Assembly (NCBI GenBank): GCA_021795255.1
Contig: JAJYPQ010000328.1
Coordinates: 1 to 5,180, forward strand
Length of the DNA: 5,180 nt
Reading direction: 5' to 3'
Source: Pseudomonadota bacterium
GTDB taxonomy: Bacteria > Pseudomonadota > Gammaproteobacteria > Acidiferrobacterales > Acidiferrobacteraceae
Below, one piece after another: positions 1-4,752 of the stretch. A model generated the notes under the pieces. The model saw only the letters and a program-made list of their open reading frames with translations, was not told where the DNA came from and did not search any database. The first letter of the stretch is position 1. Every line of letters starts with the position of its first letter. The position numbers were made by a program, and so were the translations under genes.

Positions 1-193
1 CGCAGGGGCCGGCCTCATAGCAAAAGGACAGGACTTCCCCCTGGGGGCTTAGCTTCTTCACGAGTTTGGCCACCGCCTCCGGGGTGTTGGCGATCTCCCC
101 GTAATAGCGGGGCTTATTTTGGCCCGCCTCGGCAATGGCCACGGCGATCGTATCTTTATGTGTATCTAGCCCTATATACTTGGCTTCACTTCG
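1..193 (-). pseudogene. IS110-family transposase, N-terminal part, start disrupted
   Basis: Read on the minus strand, this encodes KYIGLDTHKDTIAVAIAEAG near the start and CYEAGPC near the window edge. These match the DEDD RuvC-like domain of IS110-family (Piv/MooV-type) transposases: the D of GLD and the E of YEAGP are the first two catalytic acidic residues of the family. The rest of the gene lies beyond position 1, so truncation there is only the window edge. The start is odd. The obvious ATG at 197-195 is one base out of register with the coding frame and reaches a TGA after three codons, and the coding frame itself meets a TGA at 196-194. No ATG, GTG or TTG lies between that stop and the conserved KYIGLD. 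A one-base insertion in the first codons would explain this, so I call it a likely pseudogene. A sequencing error or a non-standard start codon is the alternative. Confidence 0.85.
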
Positions 194-196
194 TCA

Positions 197-284
197 TGAC
201 CTGCCCCCTCAATTGTGGCTCTGAGTTGATGGTTGCTTGCTCGACCTTAAGCTTAATCCACGTCGCTTGAGGCCGGGCAGGTCA
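197..284. repeat. 10-bp perfect inverted repeat in the IS110 upstream region
   Basis: TGACCTGCCC at 197-206 is the exact reverse complement of GGGCAGGTCA at 275-284, with 68 bases between. The left arm begins at the out-of-frame ATG of the IS110 gene. Inside the interval is a second palindrome, TTAAGCTTAA, at 247-256. In the IS110 group proper, the non-coding end upstream of the transposase carries the bridge RNA gene, so this segment is where such an RNA end would lie. The same 138-bp gap must also hold the promoter of the DUF5343 gene on the other strand. I could not identify a convincing -35/-10 pair on either strand, nor the outer boundary of the element. Confidence 0.5.
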
Positions 285-335
285 ATACATGATGTCTACA
301 CAAGCAGAAAAGTCTCACGGGGAGGATAACCAAAA

Positions 336-959
336 ATGGCTGATTTCATTTACACGACTGTCCCAGGGAAAATAAAGCAGCTACTTCAAAAAATCCGTGA
401 AGTTAGCGTACCACCAAAAGCCACCACCCAATGGCTTAAAGCCGTCGGCTTTAAATCAAGTAACGATGTATCGTTACTTGGCGTCCTGAAGTTTATCGGT
501 TTTATTGACTCAAGCGGTGTCCCCAGTTCGAAGTGGGCGCACTACCGAGGCGCAAACCACAAGGTTGTGCTTGGAGAGGCGCTTCGCGAGGGTTACGCAG
601 ACCTATTCGCTGTCTACTCAGACGCAAACCAACGAAGCCAAAGTGATATCGATCATGTCTTCAGCACGAGTTCATCTGGTGGAAAACAAGTCATCGCAAA
701 GACAGTAAGCACCTTCAAAGCGCTTGCTGAACAGGCGGAATTTTCTCCAGTGAACGAACAGACCGACCTTCGCGTGGCCTCTGGCCCCCTCCATACACCG
801 GCAGTTCAGCCACCAACCGGGGCTGGCCGCAGTTCGTTTGGGCCTGCATTGCATATCGATGTTCAGATTCATATATCGCCAGAGGCTTCAGCGGACCAAA
901 TAGATCAAATCTTCGCAAGCATGTCGAAGCATCTTTATGGTTCAACAGATTCTGAGTAA
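336..959 (+). CDS. DUF5343 domain protein, possible defence-module partner
   Basis: This 207-residue protein is recognised as a DUF5343 protein from its opening (MADFIYTTVPGKIKQLLQKI), the WLKAVGFKSSND and LKFIGFIDSSG motifs (about 33-61) and the GKQVIAKTVSTFKAL segment (116-130). Residues about 1-135 form the conserved region, probably a winged-helix-like fold. Residues 136-168 are a low-complexity linker rich in P, S and G. Residues 172-201 (LHIDVQIHISPEASADQIDQ and following) form a separate conserved tail. The start is supported by a strong ribosome binding site, GGGGAGG at 319-325, ten bases upstream. The stop overlaps the next ATG (TAATG), so the two proteins are probably made together. 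There is no signal peptide or membrane segment. The biochemical role is unknown. Codons are visibly more A/T-rich than in the toxin-antitoxin genes downstream, consistent with separate acquisition. Confidence 0.85.
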   Translation: MADFIYTTVPGKIKQLLQKIREVSVPPKATTQWLKAVGFKSSNDVSLLGVLKFIGFIDSSGVPSSKWAHYRGANHKVVLGEALREGYADLFAVYSDANQRSQSDIDHVFSTSSSGGKQVIAKTVSTFKALAEQAEFSPVNEQTDLRVASGPLHTPAVQPPTGAGRSSFGPALHIDVQIHISPEASADQIDQIFASMSKHLYGSTDSE

Positions 960-1471
960 TGGCAGACGCACGAAACATATTCTTGGTTGCGAAAGCGATC
1001 CAAGCGGATGTCGCAAAAGAGCTGGGGCCGCCGGAAGAAGGGCTGCGCTCCTCCACGCAATGTGTGATTCCGCTATCTGTCGTCCGTGGGACACGCGGAT
1101 ATATCGAACGCGTAGCCAACCAAATTAATGGGGCTTACGAAAATGGTTGGTATGACGCATGCGCAGTTATGATTCGTCGTGTTCTTGAAACGTTGATTAT
1201 CGAGGCCTACGAACATCACGGCCTTGCGACGAACATAAAAAACGGGGCGGGCGACTTTTTCTATCTAAGGGACCTTATCGACAAATGCCTTCAAGAAACT
1301 ACTTGGAACCTGAGCCGTAATTGTAAACAGGCAATGCCGAAATTTAAGGACATTGGCGACAAGTCGGCACATAATCGAAGATACAACGCCCATAGGGGCG
1401 ATATCGATCTACTCCTGTTGGATATTAGATTGGTCGTGCAGGAGTTTGTTTACCTTGCGGGACTCAAGTAA
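959..1471 (+). CDS. DUF4145/HEPN-like protein coupled to DUF5343
   Basis: A 170-residue mainly helical protein. The core, about residues 58-168, holds WYDACAVMIRRVLETLIIEA (64-83), FYLRDLIDKCL (101-111) and GDKSAHNRRYNAH (133-145). This pattern matches DUF4145-type proteins, which are grouped with the HEPN superfamily of RNases and RNA-binding helical domains. R140 and H145 form an R-x4-H spacing like the HEPN RNase motif, but I cannot confirm these align with catalytic positions, so RNase activity is only a possibility. The ATG shares one base with the upstream TAA. The nearby upstream sequence has only a weak GAG-type ribosome binding site, so initiation probably depends on re-initiation from the DUF5343 gene. 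The conserved pairing suggests one functional unit, perhaps anti-phage, but nothing in the window proves it. Confidence 0.75.
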   Translation: MADARNIFLVAKAIQADVAKELGPPEEGLRSSTQCVIPLSVVRGTRGYIERVANQINGAYENGWYDACAVMIRRVLETLIIEAYEHHGLATNIKNGAGDFFYLRDLIDKCLQETTWNLSRNCKQAMPKFKDIGDKSAHNRRYNAHRGDIDLLLLDIRLVVQEFVYLAGLK

Positions 1472-1474
1472 GCC

Positions 1475-1511
1475 GCCCAGCAAGGCGCTCCAGCCGGACG
1501 TCGGCGCTTGG
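1475..1511 (+). other. attC-like half site after the DUF5343/DUF4145 pair
   Basis: Three bases after the stop codon is GCCCAGC (1475-1481), one base off the integron R'' consensus RYYYAAC. CAAGGCGC at 1481-1488 follows, and it pairs with GCGCTTG at 1504-1510 in a seven-bp stem with one extrahelical G (1485). An unpaired base in that position is a hallmark of integron attC stems. The expected closing R' box (GTTRRRY) is absent: TAGTAAT stands there, and the tRNA-linked repeat begins within a few bases. It may be a cassette recombination site cut by a later integration, or a chance hairpin. Confidence 0.35.
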
Positions 1512-1516
1512 TAGTA

Positions 1517-1740
1517 ATGGAATTGGAATCCAAAATAACCGTGCGCATATTGCGCGGGCTATTTCGTAGTTAGTCGGCGCCATGCGGCGTCGCACGTAAA
1601 TCTGCGCTATCGATCAGTAGGTTAAGTTCGTCCAATTTATGACATTTTACCCCGACGCACGCCGGCTACCCTCGCCATCGCATGCCAAGTTGTCACACTC
1701 TTGGCCATTCTCGTGGTGGGGAAAAGCGAGCGCTGCGCAA
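1517..1740. repeat. Attachment-site repeat, copy A (no tRNA 3' end)
   Basis: This aligns without large gaps to copies B and C. The anticodon-arm core, TGGAATTGGAATCCA at 1518-1532, replaces the CGG centre of B and C by TGG. A 30-nt imperfect hairpin follows at 1534-1563 (GCGC/GCGC inner stem, AATA/TATT outer stem). Then come TTTATGACAT near 1636-1644 and TTGTCACA at 1690-1697. GGCCATTCTCGTG and GAGCGCTGCGC close the repeat. Unlike B and C, its left flank is not tRNA sequence but the attC-like half site, so this is a different or degenerate junction. No protein is supported here; short ORFs crossing it have no recognisable content. Confidence 0.75.
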
Positions 1741-1951
1741 TCTTTCGGGGGCGTCGATTAGTAATGGCCCGCCCCTAAGCATGTGCGTCGGATCCCTCCC
1801 CACGGACCCAACGCTACGGCATCCCATTTCTTGGGTTTTCGAGGCCTGCGGGCTGAGTGCGACGCTCGCCGTCCTCGCCCGTTCAGTGACTGGGTTAGAC
1901 GGGTAACGGTTGCCTCTGGTCGCCTCCGTTGCGGTGAACGAAGGCTTTTCC
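1741..1951. other. Non-coding spacer between repeat A and higBA
   Basis: About 210 bases with no supported gene. Short ORFs on both strands overlap one another and show only low-complexity, arginine-rich translations typical of GC-rich non-coding DNA. I see no recognisable RNA gene or terminator. Confidence 0.5.
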
Positions 1952-1981
1952 TAGACAACATATGCCACTAAGTGGCATGAT
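1952..1981 (+). promoter_or_regulatory. higBA promoter with palindromic operator
   Basis: ATGCCACT (1962-1969) and AGTGGCAT (1971-1978) form a perfect 8-bp dyad around a central A, ending eleven bases before the toxin ATG. A candidate promoter encloses it: TAGACA at 1952-1957 (five of six to TTGACA), an 18-base spacer and CATGAT at 1976-1981 (four of six to TATAAT). The dyad therefore sits in the spacer, the usual place for antitoxin autorepression. The predicted transcript would begin at or near the toxin start codon. The dyad is seen directly; the promoter and repressor assignments are inferred. Confidence 0.6.
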
Positions 1982-1988
1982 ATGACTC

Positions 1989-2372
1989 ATGAACAGGGTG
2001 TTCAAAACCCGTCACTTCAGTCGCTGGGCGCGTAAGGTTGGGGTATCTGACCGGGCGCTGTGCCAAGCGGTGGAAGAGATGATTCGAGGGCTGATCGACG
2101 CTGATTTGGGCGGCAGTATTGTCAAGAAGCGGATCGGGCTTGCTGGCCGAGGCAAGCGTGGCGGAGCGCGAACACTCATCGCGACGGACAAGGGCGACCG
2201 GTGGTTCTTCGTCTTTGGCTTTGAGAAGAATGAGCGCGCGAATATTGATTCGGAAGAACTCGAGGCCCTTCAAGATCTTGCGGCTGATTTGCTGGTTAGA
2301 ACGGCTCGGCAGCTCAGTGAAGCGGCCGCAGACGGCTCGCTACAGGAGATTTGTTATGACCACCAAACCTAA
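1989..2372 (+). CDS. higB: HigB/RelE-family toxin (COG4737 type)
   Basis: This 127-residue protein matches the RelE-superfamily toxins of the COG4737/PF06296 group, which usually precede their HTH antitoxin. Diagnostic segments are FKTRHFSRWARKVGVSD (5-21), the basic loop GRGKRGGAR (53-61) and RWFFVFGFEKNERANI (71-86), followed by a helical tail. Family members act as translation-dependent mRNA interferases or growth inhibitors in the cytoplasm; this one's target is not known. The ATG at 1989 has no ribosome binding site just upstream and lies close to the predicted transcription start, so translation may be leaderless. The toxin gene precedes and overlaps the antitoxin by 17 bases. The ORF looks complete, with no frameshift. 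The symbol reflects family and gene order; many annotations would say only RelE/ParE-family toxin. Confidence 0.85.
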   Translation: MNRVFKTRHFSRWARKVGVSDRALCQAVEEMIRGLIDADLGGSIVKKRIGLAGRGKRGGARTLIATDKGDRWFFVFGFEKNERANIDSEELEALQDLAADLLVRTARQLSEAAADGSLQEICYDHQT

Positions 2373-2679
2373 GGCGCGAAGCCGAATTTTCAAGGCCGTT
2401 CATGAGACGGCAAGTGACCTCCATCGTCTCGGATTCATCGACAAGCGCGCGATGCGGAAATATGACATCCTGTGTAGGGAGCCTATTCCAGAATACGACG
2501 CGGAAAGGATTCGTGCGCTGCGGAAGACTCTTCATGTGAGCCAAGCCGTGCTGGCCGCTGCGCTGAATACGAGCGTGTCGACTGTGCGTAAGTGGGAAGT
2601 CGGTGACAAGAAGCCGAGCGGCCCCTCACTGAAGCTTCTCAGCTTGATTGAGCGCAAAGGGCCCGAGGCGGTCTGCTAG
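2356..2679 (+). CDS. higA: HigA-like XRE-family antitoxin (COG2944 type)
   Basis: A 107-residue cytoplasmic DNA-binding antitoxin. The N-terminal part (1-45, helical, basic) probably contacts the toxin. Residues about 47-100 form an XRE/Cro-type helix-turn-helix, with the recognition region around SQAVLAAALNTSVSTVRKWE (62-81). This order and length match the COG2944 partners of COG4737 toxins. The start at 2356 is chosen because CAGGAG at 2343-2348 is correctly spaced as a ribosome binding site and MTTKPKARSR begins family-like sequence; the open frame extends upstream only as a shadow of the toxin. It probably neutralises HigB by direct binding and represses the pair through the palindrome at 1962-1978. 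Confidence 0.85.
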   Translation: MTTKPKARSRIFKAVHETASDLHRLGFIDKRAMRKYDILCREPIPEYDAERIRALRKTLHVSQAVLAAALNTSVSTVRKWEVGDKKPSGPSLKLLSLIERKGPEAVC

Positions 2680-2753
2680 CCCATAGGAAAGGGCGATTGG
2701 CGCATTTTCAGCTCTTTTCCGCAATATGATGACAAAGGGTCTTCGTTTACAAT

Positions 2754-2933
2754 ATGAGCAGCTGGTATCGCAGCTTTGCCGGTGTGCAGGATGCGGCCGG
2801 AGCGGTCGCTCTCGACGAGATAAAATTCGAGAGCTGGACGCTGAGTATCTCGTGCTATGTCCTGCCGCCGCTACAAGAAGGCATATCACCGCTTCCAGAA
2901 GCCATCACCGTATTTGAGCGAGCGCTGACTTAA
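2754..2933 (+). CDS. Hypothetical 59-residue protein
   Basis: I do not recognise this ORF. It encodes 59 residues beginning MSSWYRSFAG, with a mixed acidic/hydrophobic composition (DEIKFESWTL, then a proline-rich LPPLQEGISPLPEA). This looks more protein-like than the surrounding shadows. There is no signal peptide or clear motif. A possible ribosome binding site, AAAGGG at 2734-2739, is 14 bases away and poorly spaced. Its TAA overlaps the ATG of the next ORF (TAATG). Past that stop, the same frame stays open for 19 codons (HEVAREIKQPMTEADWIK) before a second stop, so this could equally be a piece of a larger broken gene. Confidence 0.35.
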   Translation: MSSWYRSFAGVQDAAGAVALDEIKFESWTLSISCYVLPPLQEGISPLPEAITVFERALT

Positions 2934-3340
2934 TGCCACGAGGTCGCGAGGGAGATCAAGCAACCGATGACGGAAGCGGATTGGATCAAATGACCCTAAT
3001 CACCTCAGTCAAGCGGACACTGATTTCCATCAGCCACGCCACGCCGGAGGCCAACGATTTCACGCTCTGGTTGGGTGCTCGACTGGCACCCCGGCCGCGC
3101 CACCGAAACCGAAGCGATTCCACGGTACAGTCCGACTGGATCCCGCGCGCCGGGCGTGACGCGAGCCGTATCGCCGATGAGGTCATCGCGCATCTCGTGG
3201 GTCTGGTCGGAGCGAGGGTCACGGTGACGTTAGAAATTGAAGCGGAGATGTCGGACGGCGCGCCAGACCATGTTGTGCGCACGGTAACCGAGAATGGCCG
3301 AACATTGAAATTTACGAGCCAGGGGTTCGAGAAAGAGTAA
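2933..3340 (+). pseudogene. C-terminal remnant of a DUF499-type ATPase, frameshifted
   Basis: The last ~62 residues (GRDASRIADEVIAHLVGLVG onward, ending RTLKFTSQGFEKE) resemble the extreme C-terminus of large DUF499/Swt1-like AAA ATPases found with methyltransferase-helicase defence systems. This is recognition from memory, not a search. Just upstream, the matching sequence continues in another frame: 3103-3150 reads PPKPKRFHGTVRLDPAR. The frame changes within the GC tract CGCGCGC at 3144-3150; two missing bases there would restore one continuous reading. The open frame before about 3090 shows no similarity I recognise, and the ATPase domain itself is absent. I read this as a decayed tail of a gene that once extended further left. 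The alternative is a small unrelated hypothetical gene using the ATG at 2933. Confidence 0.5.
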
Positions 3341-3568
3341 GAGCCCACAGGGTGCTGCGGCTAGCGCTCATTTAAGGGCCCCTGTTGGTAGGGGTCTTGG
3401 GGGCCTTGGGCACCCGGTGGGCACACGCCATAATCTGGGCAATTGGGCGGTTTCGGACCAACGCTCAGGAGCGTGGGTCTCGCGAGTGGCGATTGACGAG
3501 CGCTGGCCGATGAGGTCCAAGGTTGATGGTTGGGCTAAAGAAAATACATCGTTGGAATTTCAGGGAGT
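3341..3568. other. Non-coding spacer left of repeat B
   Basis: No supported gene. A hairpin with stem CCCCT (3379-3383) and AGGGG (3390-3394), extended by one G-T and one G-C pair, lies 40 bases after the DUF499 remnant. It lacks a T-run, so it is at best a weak terminator. The last bases (TTTCAGGGAGTTGG, 3558-3571) match the same place before copy C (TTTCAGCGGGTTGG), so the repeat extends a little left of the tRNA fragment. Confidence 0.4.
3412..3428. repeat. 17-bp motif ACCCRGTGGGCACACGC, first copy
   Basis: ACCCGGTGGGCACACGC here matches 4628-4644 at 16 of 17 positions. Both copies lie left of a tRNA 3' fragment, at 141 and 58 bases respectively. Because they sit on the side of the core opposite the TTGTRACA motifs, they could be second-arm integrase or accessory-factor sites. 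This role is inferred from position only. Confidence 0.5.
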
Positions 3569-3618
3569 TGGTGCGCCCTAGAGGATTCGAACCTCTGACC
3601 TTTGGAATCGGAATGCAA
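3569..3618 (-). repeat. tRNA-Arg(CCG) 3'-half fragment, attachment-site core B
   Basis: On the minus strand this reads as the 3' part of a class I tRNA: CCA at 3571-3569, discriminator A, acceptor strand AGGGCGC (3579-3573), a perfect five-bp T stem with loop TTCGAAT (3580-3596), variable loop AGGTC, then an anticodon arm with loop TTCCGAT and anticodon CCG (3611-3609). Its 5' stem strand differs from perfect pairing by one base. There is no D arm or 5' acceptor strand: sequence beyond 3618 is repeat-specific. This is a displaced tRNA end as left by an integrative element, not a functional tRNA. The plus-strand core TTGGAATCGGAATGCAA is an imperfect palindrome, as expected for a tyrosine recombinase crossover site. 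Confidence 0.8.
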
Positions 3619-3830
3619 AATAACCGGGCGTACATTGCGCGGGCTATTGTGTAGTTATTCGGCGTCATGCGGCGTCGCACGCACATTCTCGTTGTCCTTC
3701 AGCACGTTAGCTTCGTCCAATTTGTGACATCTTAGCCCGATCGAGGCCGACTTCGTTGGGCATCGGGTCCTCATCTGTAACACCGTGGGGCCATTCTCGT
3801 CACGGGAAAAGCGAGCGCTGCACGGCGGTT
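3604..3830. repeat. Attachment-site repeat, copy B
   Basis: This is the element-side half of the junction that begins in the tRNA fragment. Over the first 85 positions it differs from copy C (4738-4822) at six sites. It holds the 30-nt hairpin (3619-3648), an alternative perfect pairing of AATAAC (3619-3624) with GTTATT (3654-3659), TTTGTGACAT at 3721-3730, TCTGTAACA at 3774-3782 and the terminal block GCGAGCGCTGCACGGCGGTT. Motif distances from the anticodon centre are nearly the same in all three copies (about 111-115 and 164-169 bases). No coding potential is seen on either strand. Confidence 0.8.
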
Positions 3831-3953
3831 TCAATGTACCGTTCAGCCGCACGGGCGTTCCAAGCCGAACCATGTTTAACCGACGGCAATCATGTCGGTT
3901 CTCCGGAGGCGGGCGGAAGGATCCCGGGGAACCGTCCGGCACGTCCTTGCCCC
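3831..3953. other. Spacer between repeat B and brnTA promoter
   Basis: No gene, RNA or terminator is recognised. A modest inverted repeat, CCGACGGCAATCATGTCGG (3890-3908), is present without a T-run. Confidence 0.3.
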
Positions 3954-3989
3954 TTGTATGGGTGCACATATGTGCATACAATTATGCAC
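3954..3989 (+). promoter_or_regulatory. brnTA promoter with three overlapping dyads
   Basis: TTGTAT (3954-3959), a 17-base spacer and TACAAT (3977-3982, five of six to TATAAT) form a credible sigma-70 promoter whose start would fall at about 3989-3990. Three dyads overlap it: TTGTATG/CATACAA (3954-3960, 3975-3981), the perfect palindrome TGCACATATGTGCA (3963-3976) and GTGCAT/ATGCAC (3972-3977, 3984-3989). Autorepression by BrnA through palindromes over its own promoter is established for this family; these sites are the obvious candidates here. Confidence 0.7.
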
Positions 3990-4259
3990 ATGCGTTTCGA
4001 ATGGGACGAAGCCAAGCGCGCCACGAATTTGGCCAAGCACGGCGTAGATTTCGCGGATGCGGTCGGCGTTTTCTATGACGAGTGCGCGCTGACCAGGGAA
4101 GACGCCGATGCCGAAGGCGAGCAGCGCTTCGTTACGCTCGGGATGGGTTTTGTCGGCCGTCTGCTGGTCGTGGTGTACACAGAACGAAAGAGCGATACGA
4201 TTCGGATCATCTCCGCTCGCAAGGCGAGTCGAGGCGAACGCGAAGCTTACGAGGGTTAG
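3990..4259 (+). CDS. brnT: BrnT-family ribonuclease toxin
   Basis: This 89-residue protein has the BrnT (PF04365) layout. It opens with MRFEWDEAKRATNLAKHGVD, has the FADA segment (21-24) and an acidic loop (EDADAEGEQRF, 37-47), then hydrophobic strands LLVVVYTER (58-66). It ends with the conserved IRIISARKASRGEREAYE (71-88). BrnT toxins have a RelE-like fold and inhibit translation by RNA cleavage; the partner is BrnA. The start at 3990 is preferred over the in-frame ATG at 3984 because family members begin directly at this MxFEWD-like motif and the predicted transcript starts about here, implying a leaderless message; no ribosome binding site precedes either ATG. The open frame extends further upstream to 3756, but that part is repeat and promoter DNA. 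The brnA gene follows after three bases. Confidence 0.92.
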   Translation: MRFEWDEAKRATNLAKHGVDFADAVGVFYDECALTREDADAEGEQRFVTLGMGFVGRLLVVVYTERKSDTIRIISARKASRGEREAYEG

Positions 4260-4262
4260 GGT

Positions 4263-4520
4263 ATGCGCAACAATTATGATTTCAGTAAGGCCAAGCGGGG
4301 CGCGGTCGTGGCCGAGTCCGGCAAGACCCGTATCACCATCCGTCTCGACAATGAGGTGCTTGAGTGGTTTCGTGCGCAAACACGCGACGGGGGCAACTAC
4401 CAGACACTCATCAACGACGCGTTGCGTTCCCACATGGATGAGCACTGCGGTGCGCTGGAGCGGACACTGCGCCGGGTCATTCGGGAGGAACTGAAGGAGC
4501 GGACTCCTAAAGTCGGCTAA
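4263..4520 (+). CDS. brnA: BrnA-family antitoxin (ribbon-helix-helix)
   Basis: An 85-residue antitoxin. The N-terminal MRNNYDFSKAKRGAVVAESG leads into a ribbon-helix-helix domain: strand TRITIRLD (22-29), helix NEVLEWFRAQ (30-39), then the GGNYQTLINDALRSHM helix (43-58) typical of BrnA/CopG-like proteins. The charged C-terminal tail (LERTLRRVIREELKER, 65-80) is long for the family. The start is supported by GAGGG at 4251-4255, inside the end of brnT and seven bases upstream, so translation is coupled. It should neutralise BrnT and, as a complex, repress the promoter at 3954-3989. Confidence 0.92.
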   Translation: MRNNYDFSKAKRGAVVAESGKTRITIRLDNEVLEWFRAQTRDGGNYQTLINDALRSHMDEHCGALERTLRRVIREELKERTPKVG

Positions 4521-4701
4521 TCGCGTCGCGCAGGGATAACCGGGTCTGGAGGTGCGGATCAGAGTAGACGCGCCTCGGCCAACACTCAAAAGAAGCGTCC
4601 GTTGTCTGGATCGTCTGCATGTTGTGTACCCAGTGGGCACACGCTGATCGCAGCTTAGGTCACCGCCGAAAGGATAAGAACTTAGTGACATTTCAGCGGG
4701 T
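4521..4701. other. Non-coding spacer between brnA and core C
   Basis: There is no gene and no clear terminator after brnA. It contains the second copy of the 17-bp motif (4628-4644) and, next to the tRNA fragment, TTAGTGACATTT (4682-4693), which resembles the TTTGTGACATTT on the other side of the core. This may be an arm-type site on the left flank. Confidence 0.4.
4628..4644. repeat. 17-bp motif ACCCRGTGGGCACACGC, second copy
   Basis: ACCCAGTGGGCACACGC differs from the first copy (3412-3428) at one position. It lies 58 bases left of the tRNA CCA end, against 141 for the first copy, so about 80 bases differ in length between the two left flanks. Confidence 0.5.
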
Positions 4702-4752
4702 TGGCGCGCCCTAGAGGATTCGAACCTCTGACCTTGTGGAATCGGAATGCAA
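4702..4752 (-). repeat. tRNA-Arg(CCG) 3'-half fragment, attachment-site core C
   Basis: The parts are the same as in core B: CCA (4704-4702), acceptor strand (4712-4706), identical T arm (4713-4729), then variable loop and anticodon arm with CCG at 4745-4743. It differs from B in having discriminator G instead of A and one extra base between the variable loop and anticodon stem. The extra base would spoil a real tRNA, which supports the fragment reading. The tRNA 5' half is absent; repeat sequence takes over after 4752. Confidence 0.8.

Noticed and set aside
715..1119. 134-codon minus-strand ORF
   Set aside because: It is antisense to the DUF5343/DUF4145 pair and has no recognisable content or ribosome binding site.
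1682..1971. Overlapping short ORFs between repeat A and higB
   Set aside because: They begin in repeat sequence, overlap one another on both strands and have low-complexity translations.
2687..2720. Terminator after higA (GGAAAGGG paired with CTCTTTTCC)
   Set aside because: The stem depends on G-T pairs, has a long loop and no T-run after it; too weak to annotate.
3569..3660. Complete tRNA genes at B or C
   Set aside because: Only the 3' half is present. There is no D arm or 5' acceptor strand, and copy C has an extra base between the anticodon stem and variable loop.
3465..3686. Minus-strand ORF across the tRNA fragment of copy B
   Set aside because: Part of its protein is translated tRNA (KVRGSNPLGRT type), a common artefact near tRNA genes.
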